Source of the DNA: Spirosoma rhododendri
Lineage (GTDB): Bacteria > Bacteroidota > Bacteroidia > Cytophagales > Spirosomataceae
Assembly (NCBI RefSeq): GCF_012849055.1
Contig: NZ_CP051677.1
Span: 248,001-312,000 of the forward strand
Reading direction: 5' to 3'
DNA: 64,000 nucleotides
Positions 1 to 7,822 of the stretch are shown here, one piece after another. The notes below the pieces were generated by a model. The model was not told where the DNA came from. It made no database searches and saw only the letters and a program-made list of their open reading frames with translations. The stretch's first letter is position 1. The number at the start of each line of letters is the position of its first letter. The translations under genes were made by a program, and so were the position numbers.

Positions 1-150
1 GATCTCGTTGGCCTTGCGCAGAATGGGCAGGTTACGAATTCGTCTGTTCTCAGCTTCCATCTCCGCCCGCGTCTCTTCAGGATCGTAATCTTCGTCGAAG
101 CCGTCCCAATCCATGAAATTGTCTTCGTCGTCTTCGTCATCAAAGTTCAT
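1..150 (-). CDS. Acidic hypothetical protein, N-terminal 50 residues only (runs off the left edge)
   Basis: On the minus strand an ATG at 150 opens a frame that stays open for exactly 50 codons to the window edge. The protein begins with a dense run of Asp and Glu (MNFDDEDDEDNFMDWDGFDE) and then becomes charged and helical in composition (ETRAEMEAENRRIRN). No signal peptide or membrane segment is visible. I do not recognise the family, and the rest lies outside the window. The codon use and uninterrupted frame make it a likely real gene, but function cannot be assigned. Confidence 0.6.
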   Translation of the reverse strand, partial: MNFDDEDDEDNFMDWDGFDEDYDPEETRAEMEAENRRIRNLPILRKANEI

Positions 151-550
151 CAGCCGGTCAACGAAGGGGGGGATTTTCCTTCGTCAGACAAAGTAAGAGA
201 AAGGTTTGGGTAAAACAAATTTACCCACCCATCCAGGCCTGCCTGCTCATCTGATAATCAATAAATTGCCTATTTTTAACCACTCATTACGGTCATCTGA
301 TCTGCCTGTTTAAACATCGTTAAACGGCCGCTAATTACCCGTAGCTATCGACGGGCCTGTTCACGGCACAAGAAATACCGTCAGCGTATTAATTAACATT
401 AATTTTCTGCGAAAACAGTAACACTGTGGTACTAAACTGGCGGTGCCACTACCTTTACCTACCGATTAATCAACAAATTGACTCAACCGGCCGGAGTCTG
501 GCACGGTGCCTGCTACATAGCAAACAGACAGATACAGTTCTACCTCGTTT
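151..550. other. Intergenic region between divergent genes
   Basis: This 400-base gap separates the minus-strand acidic protein from the plus-strand esterase, so it should hold two divergent promoters. It is more AT-rich than the flanking coding DNA. I see no convincing RNA gene, repeat or conserved ORF in it. Confidence 0.5.
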
Positions 551-3070
551 ATGAACAATCGTTTCCGTGATCGCTTGCTTGCCGCACTGTGTGGTGGCCT
601 GTTTCTGCTGATTGGATGCCCGGTATCGGCCCAGATCAATGTCACTTACCCAGTCGAACGGATGGTCGTTCAGCGCGACAACAACAACCGGGCTACCGTC
701 CAGATTGCGGGCAGCTACGCGCAGTTGCTCGATGCCGTAGAAGCGAGGGCTGTTGCCCGCGCATCCGGGCAGGGCACCACCACCGGCTGGACATCCCTTC
801 AGACAAACCCCGTCAATGGCCAATTCTCGGGCACGCTGCCAGTCAGTGGTGGCTGGTACAGCATCGAGGTGCGTGGACTACGCAACGGGCAGACCGTGGC
901 CACCGATGCAGTCGCGCGGTTTGGCGTGGGCGAAGTGTTTGCTATTCTGGGTCACTCCAACGCGCAGGGATCCAGCTGCGTTATCGGCGGCACCGACTAC
1001 TGCCCAACCATAGACGGAGCCGTCGACGACCGGGTGACGGTTGTTCCCGTCGACCAGTCGACGCCGGAGTTTCGGGCTTACGAACAAACCGCCAGTACGA
1101 CCTACCTGCCGGGCCTGGTATTCGGTCAGCTGGCTACGTACAGCGGGCTGTCGCCCTTTGCGCGGTTTTGCTGGCTCTGGGGGCGCATGGGCGATTTGCT
1201 CGTCCAACGTATCAACGTGCCGGTACTGATCTATAACGGTGGTTTCGGCGGCACCAACATGGAGCAGAATTATAAGGCGGCCTACGATATTCCATTCAGT
1301 CATGGTTTTGTGAACTACAGCATCCGGATGCCGTACGCCAACATCCGTAACATCATGAACATGTACGTACCGGCTACCGGCCTGCGCTCGGTGTTGATTC
1401 ACCACGGCGAAAATGACCGGGGCAATGCAACCGACGATATCCGGACACAGTACTACGGGGTGATCGACAAAGTACGGCAGGAGTCCAGCAAGCCAAATCT
1501 GCCCATGCTGATCGCTATTTCGTCGTACGCCAATGGCCGGTTTGACAACGTACGGTCGGCACAGACACAGGTATTGAGCCGGACCAACTACAACGTATTT
1601 CAGGGGCCTGACCTCGACAACATGACCGACCGCCCCGATGGAATTCATTACTCGCCCAATGGACAGCGGGCCGTCGCCCAGCTCTGGTCAGATGCCATCA
1701 GCGACGACTTTTTCCGTAACTCGCAGCCGTATCTGGCCGAACAGCAACCCCTCATCAGCGTAGCCTGCGCCACCGGCAACCAGGTACAGATCACCCTGCC
1801 TGCCAGCGCTACCTACACCTGGAATACGGGCAGCAGCGACCAAAGCCTGACCGTTGGCGCGGGTACCTATTCGGCCCGGCTCAGGAGCGCGCAGAACAAG
1901 ATCACGTTTCCGCCGGCCATCACGGTTCCGTCGGAGATTCGCCCCGCCGACCCGACAATCAGCGTGCAGGGCCCCGCCCAGTTTTGCCTGCCGGGCAACA
2001 CGATTTTAACCTCGAGCTATGCCGGTAGTGGCAGCAACGTGTGGAACACGGGCGTCAATACGAATTCACTGAGCATCAACGGGTCCGGCCTTTATTCGGT
2101 ACAGGCCAAAGGAGCGGCTTACGGGTGCCTTTCAAACCCCGCCAGCTTATCGATCAGCCCGGCCGGGTCAGATTTGTCAATCAGCATGGCCGTCAGTCGG
2201 CGCACCCTGCTCGTGGGTGATACCGCCACGTTTACGCTGACGGTTCGGAACGAAGGTGCCTGTCAGGTCCGCTCTGCCACGATTGCCGACCGGTTACCGG
2301 CTAATCTGGTGGCCGTTTCCAGCCCCACCATGCAGCTTTCGAACGGTATGGTGTTAGGTACGCTGGCGACCCTCGCCCCCGGCCAGTCGAGCAGTTTCCG
2401 GTACGTAGCCCGAATGCAGGCGGCAGGGGTGTATCAGAATGCGGCCGAGATCATGACGCAAGACGGCCCTGACCCCGACAGCCAGCCCGGCTCCGGTACT
2501 GACGACGGACAGGACGACGAAGCGCACGTCGACCTGCGCGCGACAAGCATCGATTCAAACAACGCGACATTTGCCTCGCCCAACCCCAATCAGGTACCGT
2601 TGCCCGCTGTACAGGGCAACCAGCCCACACCCGATCCCAACAAAGCCGACCTGAGCCTGACCATGCAGGTTGACCGGCGCGCAGCCGTAATTGGGCAGCT
2701 TGTTTCCGTCAGTCTGACGGTATCGAATCTGGGCGGACAAACGGTTGGGCAGGCCGTTGTGCTCAATCAGCTCCCCAGCGGGCTCACGTTTGTTTCGTCG
2801 TCGGATTTTACCGCTACCGGCAACGGCACGCTGCTGTCGGCCAGCGTCAATTCCCTTCAGGCGGGCAGCCGCGCTACCGTTAGCTTCGTGGCACGGACAA
2901 CGGCTACCGGTACGCTGACGAATATGGCCCAGATCAATTCATCGACGCAGCCCGACCCCGACAGTACGCCCGGCAATGGCTATACCAACGGCGAAGACGA
3001 CACCGCCCAGCTCGACCTGCGCGTAACAGGGCTGTCGGGCGGGCGGCAGGGGGCCGTTTCCAGAAAATAG
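551..3070 (+). CDS. Secreted SGNH/sialate O-acetylesterase-like hydrolase with DUF11 domains
   Basis: The 839-residue protein starts with a Sec signal peptide (hydrophobic core at residues 9-22, likely cleavage after VSAQ, residue 28). The hydrolase part spans about residues 30-385. It has a nucleophile block GHSNAQG at 134-140 (Ser136), a GEND block at 286-289 and a DGIHYS block at 363-368 with candidate Asp363 and His366. This order matches SGNH esterases of the sialate O-acetylesterase type, which remove acetyl groups from glycans. An Ig-like stretch follows (about 395-540), then two DUF11 repeats (about 541-650 and 705-820). DUF11 modules are common in surface proteins. No C-terminal type IX sorting domain is recognisable. 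The substrate cannot be read from the sequence. It is the only gene in its transcription unit before Anbu. Confidence 0.8.
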   Translation: MNNRFRDRLLAALCGGLFLLIGCPVSAQINVTYPVERMVVQRDNNNRATVQIAGSYAQLLDAVEARAVARASGQGTTTGWTSLQTNPVNGQFSGTLPVSGGWYSIEVRGLRNGQTVATDAVARFGVGEVFAILGHSNAQGSSCVIGGTDYCPTIDGAVDDRVTVVPVDQSTPEFRAYEQTASTTYLPGLVFGQLATYSGLSPFARFCWLWGRMGDLLVQRINVPVLIYNGGFGGTNMEQNYKAAYDIPFSHGFVNYSIRMPYANIRNIMNMYVPATGLRSVLIHHGENDRGNATDDIRTQYYGVIDKVRQESSKPNLPMLIAISSYANGRFDNVRSAQTQVLSRTNYNVFQGPDLDNMTDRPDGIHYSPNGQRAVAQLWSDAISDDFFRNSQPYLAEQQPLISVACATGNQVQITLPASATYTWNTGSSDQSLTVGAGTYSARLRSAQNKITFPPAITVPSEIRPADPTISVQGPAQFCLPGNTILTSSYAGSGSNVWNTGVNTNSLSINGSGLYSVQAKGAAYGCLSNPASLSISPAGSDLSISMAVSRRTLLVGDTATFTLTVRNEGACQVRSATIADRLPANLVAVSSPTMQLSNGMVLGTLATLAPGQSSSFRYVARMQAAGVYQNAAEIMTQDGPDPDSQPGSGTDDGQDDEAHVDLRATSIDSNNATFASPNPNQVPLPAVQGNQPTPDPNKADLSLTMQVDRRAAVIGQLVSVSLTVSNLGGQTVGQAVVLNQLPSGLTFVSSSDFTATGNGTLLSASVNSLQAGSRATVSFVARTTATGTLTNMAQINSSTQPDPDSTPGNGYTNGEDDTAQLDLRVTGLSGGRQGAVSRK

Positions 3071-3203
3071 TAGGCAATCCTTAGTGATCTGATCCGGCCA
3101 GACTGAAGACCCGACCAACACAGAGTCAGGCGATAAGCGTTGAGCAAGTGGGGCTTTTTTGAGAAAAGCCATTTCAGGGTGAACCATCAACCGGGCAAGC
3201 CTG

Positions 3204-3211
3204 TATATTTG
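3204..3211 (+). promoter_or_regulatory. Bacteroidota -7 box (TATATTTG) before the Anbu gene
   Basis: The octamer fits TAnnTTTG, the -7 element used by the primary sigma factor of Bacteroidota. Transcription would start near 3218, which leaves a short leader to ATG 3244 and argues against the TTG at 3229 as start. No good -33 TTG was found at the usual distance, so support is partial. Confidence 0.4.
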
Positions 3212-3243
3212 CCCGGAGCACCCCCGTTTTGTATCGCTGGAAA

Positions 3244-3984
3244 ATGACGTATTGTTTAGGAATCAAAGTAAAAGGTGGCCTGGTGGCAATCGCCGATACT
3301 CGACTAACGTCGGGCACGGAAGTATCATCGAATCGAAAAATTTCGGTTCATGAGGTTGAGAACCATTCGTTATTCATCATGACCTCCGGTTTGCGCTCCG
3401 TTCGCGACAAGGCCATCACCTATTTCAACGAAGTCATTGCCGAAAAAGACCGCTCGTTTACCAAACTGTATCAGGCTGTCAATGCCTTCGGCGAACAGGT
3501 AAAACGGGTGGCGCAGGAAGACAAATCGTCGATTACGGCCAGTGGGCTCAATTTCAACCTCAACGCCATTGTGGGCGGGCAGTTGGAGCAGGACCGCGAA
3601 CACAAGCTGTTTCTACTGTATCCCGAAGGCAACTGGGTCGAGGTCGATCAGGGGGCACCGTTTAAAATTATCGGCAATTCGGGTTACGGCAAACCGCTGC
3701 TCTTTCGAAATTTATCCTACGAAACCAGCTTGCAGGACGCGCTGAAGATCGGCTTTCTGGCTTTCGACGCTACCCGTGTCAGCGCCAACGACGTCGATTA
3801 CCCACTCGACGTGGTGGTGTACCCAACCGATAGTTTCCACATGACTGAGTACCGGCTGGAAAAAGACGACATGGACGAGGTGTCGCACCAGTGGAGTGCC
3901 CTGCTGAGCAATTCAGTCCGTAAACTTCCCTCCTACTGGATGGACCCCATTTTCGAAAAGGTTCGCGCCGTAAAAAACAGTTGA
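3244..3984 (+). CDS. Anbu-type (20S proteasome-related) peptidase
   Basis: The protein (246 residues from ATG 3244) begins MTYCLGIKVKGGLVAIADTR, the typical start of Anbu, the ancestral beta-subunit of the Ntn-hydrolase proteasome family. Thr2, which would be exposed after Met removal, is the expected nucleophile, and the ADTR segment matches the conserved Asp region of proteasome beta folds. There is no signal peptide, so it acts in the cytoplasm. A TTG at 3229 would add five residues but would bury the nucleophile, so I chose the ATG. The next gene on the same strand, 35 bases on, is a transglutaminase-like protein, a usual partner. The usual ATP-grasp and alpha-E (DUF403) partners are not nearby. 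Natural substrates of Anbu are not established. Confidence 0.85.
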   Translation: MTYCLGIKVKGGLVAIADTRLTSGTEVSSNRKISVHEVENHSLFIMTSGLRSVRDKAITYFNEVIAEKDRSFTKLYQAVNAFGEQVKRVAQEDKSSITASGLNFNLNAIVGGQLEQDREHKLFLLYPEGNWVEVDQGAPFKIIGNSGYGKPLLFRNLSYETSLQDALKIGFLAFDATRVSANDVDYPLDVVVYPTDSFHMTEYRLEKDDMDEVSHQWSALLSNSVRKLPSYWMDPIFEKVRAVKNS

Positions 3985-4019
3985 GCGCTTTTCCGGCTTA
4001 GTCTGTAATGCCTCCGCTT

Positions 4020-4850
4020 ATGAAGCTGCATGTCCGGCACGATTCCGAATACACCTACGATCATCCAGTTGCCCTGGGGCCGCAGATGCTGTATCTGTAC
4101 CCACGCATGTACCCGTACCAGCGGTTGCTGCGCTACGAACTGATTATCGACCCGGTTCCGTCGCGAATTGTGCGCAATATCGATGTCGAGGGCAATGTGC
4201 AGCAACTGGCTTACTTCGACCATCCGACCAACCGCCTGAACGTACGGGCCGAAATCGAGCTGGAGTCCGAGGAATTCAATTCGTTCGACTTTGTCCTATT
4301 TCCTTTTGATACCCAACGAATTCCGTTTCGGTATCCGGCTCAGGAGCAGGATTTGCTGAACCCGTATATGGAGCGGGTCGGGGTGTCGGAACGGGTGGAA
4401 AGCTGGGCGCGACAGCTGGCGGCTCAGGCTAGCTGGCAGACAACCAGTTTTCTGATGGCGCTCAATCAGGCAATCCGTCAGTTTACCTATGAGGTGCGCG
4501 AAGTAGGAGCGCCCTACCCGCCGGAGCAGACGCTGATGCTGATGTGCGGCTCGTGCCGTGACTACACCACCCTGTTTATGGCGGCCTGCCGCAGTGTCGG
4601 CATTGCCGCCCGCTTTGTAAGCGGTTATTTGTTTGGCAACCCGCAGCAGGAGCATCAGCTACACGCGTGGGTGGAGGTGTATCTGCCCGGCGCAGGCTGG
4701 CGCGGCTTCGACCCAACGCAGGGTACCGTTGTCAGTAACCGTCATATTTTCCTGACATCGACGGCCAAACCTGAGTTGGCGGCCCCCATTAGCGGCACGT
4801 TTCAGGGGCAGGCCAGCTCGACGTTACGGGCTGAACTGCTGTTCACCTAA
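4020..4850 (+). CDS. Transglutaminase-like cysteine peptidase family protein (Anbu partner)
   Basis: The 276-residue protein has a bacterial transglutaminase N-terminal beta domain (about residues 1-105), opening MKLHVRHDSEYTYDHPV, followed by a transglutaminase core. The catalytic triad is visible: Cys179 in GSCRDYT, His215 in HAWVE and Asp231 in FDPTQG. No signal peptide is present. An ATG at 4008 would add four residues (MPPL), but MKLHVRH is the typical start. It follows Anbu by 35 bases and is very likely co-transcribed. In many bacteria Anbu is encoded with a protein of this kind plus an ATP-grasp and an alpha-E protein, a set proposed to make or process a peptide-like product. That role is inference here. 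Confidence 0.82.
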   Translation: MKLHVRHDSEYTYDHPVALGPQMLYLYPRMYPYQRLLRYELIIDPVPSRIVRNIDVEGNVQQLAYFDHPTNRLNVRAEIELESEEFNSFDFVLFPFDTQRIPFRYPAQEQDLLNPYMERVGVSERVESWARQLAAQASWQTTSFLMALNQAIRQFTYEVREVGAPYPPEQTLMLMCGSCRDYTTLFMAACRSVGIAARFVSGYLFGNPQQEHQLHAWVEVYLPGAGWRGFDPTQGTVVSNRHIFLTSTAKPELAAPISGTFQGQASSTLRAELLFT

Positions 4851-4888
4851 CAGGCCCCCAACGGATTTTTACAACGACCTTATCAACA

Positions 4889-4925
4889 AAAAAGGGAAAC
4901 AGCACACGGCCGTTTCCCTTTTCTT
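4889..4925 (+). terminator. Rho-independent terminator after the transglutaminase gene
   Basis: Inverted arms AAGGGAAAC and GTTTCCCTT (4892-4920) are preceded by A residues and followed by TTCTTATT. The structure can act in both directions. Confidence 0.65.
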
Positions 4926-4953
4926 ATTGATGATGTTTGAACTGATTAACCAA

Positions 4954-5056
4954 GTTGTCCCCGACAGCTTCCAGCTGTCGGAGCCGACAGGCTAAATGGT
5001 AGCAGCCCTGTTAGCCGCTATCGCGGCTCCGACAGCTGGAAGCTGCCGGGGACAAC
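4954..5056. repeat. Intergenic palindromic repeat, family A, copy 1
   Basis: Arms of 33 bases (4954-4986 and 5024-5056) begin GTTGTCCCCGACAGCTTCC and pair with one mismatch. Each arm also folds on itself (GACAGC/GCTGTC type core). A related element of nearly the same length lies at 27851-27955. It sits between convergent genes. This may be a small non-autonomous element or an extragenic palindrome. Confidence 0.85.
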
Positions 5057-5072
5057 CTGATCAATCACTGGG

Positions 5073-7616
5073 TTAAGCTACCAGCTCCAGCGGCACGGCT
5101 GTCGTGCTGCCTTCGGGAAGCTCTTCAGCTACCGGCTCGATGGTGACGACGATAAACTTGGACGTGGGCGTGTTACTCACGTCGGCCACGCTCGTAATCG
5201 GAATCAGCGGATTCACTTCGGGGTAATAAGCCGCCGTGTCGCCCTTCGGAATGTCGTACGGAATGGCAACGAAGTTTTCCAGATGGCGCTCCTCACCGTT
5301 GAAATGGCTGGTGATGTTGATAAGCTGCCGTTCGCGGATGCCCCGCTCAGCCATATCGTCGGGATTCATGAACACCACCCGCCGTTCGCCGTAAACGCCC
5401 CGGTAGCGGTCGTTATAGTCGTAGATGGTGGTATTGAACTGATCGTGGCTGCGAAGCGACATCATCACCAGCTGACCGGCTCCGAGCCGATGCCCTTCCA
5501 TCGTCGTAGCGGTAAAATTCGCTTTGCCGTTGGCGGTGGTAAAGTTACGTTCGCGGGGGCCGTTGGGCAGGTAGAACCCGCCGGGCTTACGAATCTTCTG
5601 GTTGAATTTATCGAAACCCGGAATTACCCGCCCGATCGCATCGCGAATGGTGTCGTAGTTCTCCGTGTATCCCACCCAGTCGACGGTAGACCGGTTGCCG
5701 AGCGTGGCAATGGCGATGCCCGACACAATCGCGACTTCACTGAGCATTTCGCCCTCAACCGGCCGCAGCACGCCCTTGTTCTGACTAACCACACCCATCG
5801 AGTTTTCGCAGGACGTAAACTGGTGCCCGGCTTTCTGCATGTCGATGTCGAGGTGAGTCAGGCAGGGCAGTATCAGCGAGGTTTTCCCCGTTACAAGGTG
5901 CCCCCGGTTAAGCTTCGTGCTCACGAAAATCGTCAGATTCTGCTTCCGCAGGGCCTCGGCAACCAGTTCGGTATCGGGCGCGGCCGACAGGAAATTACCG
6001 CCCATGCTGAAGAAAACGCCCGTTTTGCCTTCGTGCATCGCTTTGATGGCTTCCACTGTGTCGTAGCCGTGTTCGCGGGGCGGTTCGAAACCGTATTCAT
6101 TGCTCAAGTCATCGAGGAATTTCTTCTGCGGGCGTTCCCAGATTCCCATCGTACGGTCGCCCTGCACGTTGGAGTGGCCACGTACCGGGCAGGTGCCCGC
6201 GCCGGGTTTGCCAATCGCGCCCTTCATCAGTTGCAGGTTCACGATTTCCTGGATGGTCATCACGCCGTTTTTCTGCTGCGTCAGTCCCATTGCCCAGCAG
6301 GTAATGATCTTCTTTTTCGGCGCGATGATGTTGGCCGCTTCGAGCAACTGCTCTTTCGTCAGCCCGCTCATTTGTTCGATCGACTCCCAGCTCGTGTTGC
6401 GGATGGTGGCAATAAACTCCTCGTAATTGGTCGTGTATTCCCGAATAAACTCGTGGTCGATTACTTCGCCGGGATTCATTTCTTCCGACCGAAGCAGGTG
6501 CTTCATAATACCCCGCAGTACCGCCATGTCGCCATTGACGCGCACTTGTAAGTGCAGATCGGTAATGGGTGTTCCGCCACCGAGCAGCACTCCGACCGCC
6601 TTGATAGGATTGGTGAATTCCTGCGGGTTCTTGAAGTGGCTAAGCCCGGCTTCGTGCAGCGGATTGACGGAGATGATCTTGGCCCCTTTCCGCTTGGCAA
6701 CCTGTAGCGCCGATAGCATCCGGGGGTGGTTCGTGCCGGGGTTTTGCCCCATAATCAGAATCACCTCGGCCTCGTGAATATCGTTGAGCGTAACGGACCC
6801 TTTGCCCAGACCCAGCGTCGGGCTGAGGGCCGAACCGCTGCTTTCGTGGCACATATTCGAGCAGTCGGGCAGGTTGTTGGTACCAAACTGCCGGACGAAC
6901 AGCTGGTACAGGAACGCCGGTTCGTTCGGCACTTTCCCCGACGTGTAGAAGATAGCCTCGTCGGGCGAGTCGAGCGCGTTAAGTTCGTCGGCAACCAGTT
7001 GAAACGCGTCGGGCCAGCTGATCTGCCGGTAGTGCGTATCGCCGGGGCGTAGCACCATCGGGTGCGTCAGCCGACCGGTGTTGTTGAGGTCACGGTCGGT
7101 CATGTGCGACAGCTCGACCAGACTGTGCTGAGCGAAAAAGTCGGGGTCGGCCCGGCGGCTGTCGGCGTCAGATGCGGTGGCTTTGGCTCCGTTTTCGCAA
7201 AACTCAGCGAACGACCGGTGATCGTCGGGGTCGGGCCAGGCGCAGGATGAGCAGTCGAACCCGTCTTTCTGATTGAGGTTCAGTAGCGCCTTCGTTCCGC
7301 GCCCGACGCCTGCCTCGCTCCACGAAAACTCCATCGATTTCAGCACCGCCGTAACACCCGCAGCCACCGTTGCCGGCTCGCCCAGTTTCAGCCCCGTAAA
7401 GGCTTCGGGGGGCTGCGCCAGTACCGGATTCCGATGCTTGGCCCCCACGTTATCGGGCACAGGCAGGGCGTGTTTGTCGGCGTCCGTTTTCTGCATGTAA
7501 TGATCGGGCGCCGTTTGTTTTCCTTCTTCCGGTCGTTCTCCGCTGCGCGGGCTATTCTCGGCATGCTGGGCGGCCGGATTACTTGGCCGCTCCTCGCTAT
7601 TCGGTGACTTTTCCAT
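5073..7616 (-). CDS. FdhF/YdeP-family molybdopterin oxidoreductase
   Basis: At 847 residues this is a full-length member of the YdeP/formate dehydrogenase alpha-like clade. About 85 charged, low-complexity residues precede the conserved part. A CSSC pair (Cys122, Cys125) lies in the segment typical of this clade, and DCSNMCHESSGSAL (251-264) carries Cys256 as the likely Mo ligand in the position held by Cys or Sec in FdhF. The signature CPVRGHSNVQGDRTMG is also present. No twin-arginine signal is seen, so the protein is probably cytoplasmic. Substrate and electron partner of this clade are unsettled. Upstream genes for an OFA transporter and its small subunit suggest formate or oxalate metabolism, or acid resistance as for YdeP in E. 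coli. A hairpin lies just upstream at 7642-7681. Confidence 0.87.
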   Translation of the reverse strand: MEKSPNSEERPSNPAAQHAENSPRSGERPEEGKQTAPDHYMQKTDADKHALPVPDNVGAKHRNPVLAQPPEAFTGLKLGEPATVAAGVTAVLKSMEFSWSEAGVGRGTKALLNLNQKDGFDCSSCAWPDPDDHRSFAEFCENGAKATASDADSRRADPDFFAQHSLVELSHMTDRDLNNTGRLTHPMVLRPGDTHYRQISWPDAFQLVADELNALDSPDEAIFYTSGKVPNEPAFLYQLFVRQFGTNNLPDCSNMCHESSGSALSPTLGLGKGSVTLNDIHEAEVILIMGQNPGTNHPRMLSALQVAKRKGAKIISVNPLHEAGLSHFKNPQEFTNPIKAVGVLLGGGTPITDLHLQVRVNGDMAVLRGIMKHLLRSEEMNPGEVIDHEFIREYTTNYEEFIATIRNTSWESIEQMSGLTKEQLLEAANIIAPKKKIITCWAMGLTQQKNGVMTIQEIVNLQLMKGAIGKPGAGTCPVRGHSNVQGDRTMGIWERPQKKFLDDLSNEYGFEPPREHGYDTVEAIKAMHEGKTGVFFSMGGNFLSAAPDTELVAEALRKQNLTIFVSTKLNRGHLVTGKTSLILPCLTHLDIDMQKAGHQFTSCENSMGVVSQNKGVLRPVEGEMLSEVAIVSGIAIATLGNRSTVDWVGYTENYDTIRDAIGRVIPGFDKFNQKIRKPGGFYLPNGPRERNFTTANGKANFTATTMEGHRLGAGQLVMMSLRSHDQFNTTIYDYNDRYRGVYGERRVVFMNPDDMAERGIRERQLINITSHFNGEERHLENFVAIPYDIPKGDTAAYYPEVNPLIPITSVADVSNTPTSKFIVVTIEPVAEELPEGSTTAVPLELVA

Positions 7617-7641
7617 AGGTTGATTAATTCTGCACTACAAA

Positions 7642-7681
7642 AACCTACCCCAAATAGCCTCTCAACGGGTTGGGGTAGGTT
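7642..7681 (-). terminator. Hairpin inside the OFA-YdeP unit (possible attenuator or partial terminator)
   Basis: A perfect 12-base inverted repeat (AACCTACCCCAA / TTGGGGTAGGTT) is followed on the minus strand by further T residues. It lies between the small-subunit stop and the oxidoreductase start. It could lower read-through into the oxidoreductase gene or stabilise the upstream transcript. Confidence 0.5.
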
Positions 7682-7690
7682 CACTATCGA

Positions 7691-7810
7691 TTATTTAAAC
7701 AACGCCAGTGCTTTGATGATCGTCTGCGAAACGCCCCACAGCAGCGGGATACTGACAAAAATCCAGGCCAAAGCAATGCGCAGCGTCGGGGTGCTTTTTT
7801 CTTCGTTCAT
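7691..7810 (-). CDS. MFS transporter small subunit (39 residues)
   Basis: An ATG at 7810 and TAA at 7691 frame a 39-residue peptide: a short charged head (MNEEKSTPTL) followed by one hydrophobic helix (IALAWIFVSIPLLWGVSQT) and a short tail ending ALALFK. It lies 12 bases after the OFA-type transporter gene on the same strand. Peptides of this size and shape directly downstream of OFA-family transporters are annotated as MFS transporter small subunits. The call therefore rests on position and one visible membrane span. How the small subunit affects the transporter is not known to me. Confidence 0.72.
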   Translation of the reverse strand: MNEEKSTPTLRIALAWIFVSIPLLWGVSQTIIKALALFK

Positions 7811-7822
7811 GGCTAAGTTGGC

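Noticed and set aside
5283..6551. Long open frame (422 codons) on the plus strand inside the YdeP-type gene
   Set aside because: It is antisense to a well-conserved oxidoreductase, and its composition (many Arg, His, Val, Gly) is what mirrored GC-rich codons give. No motif is recognised.
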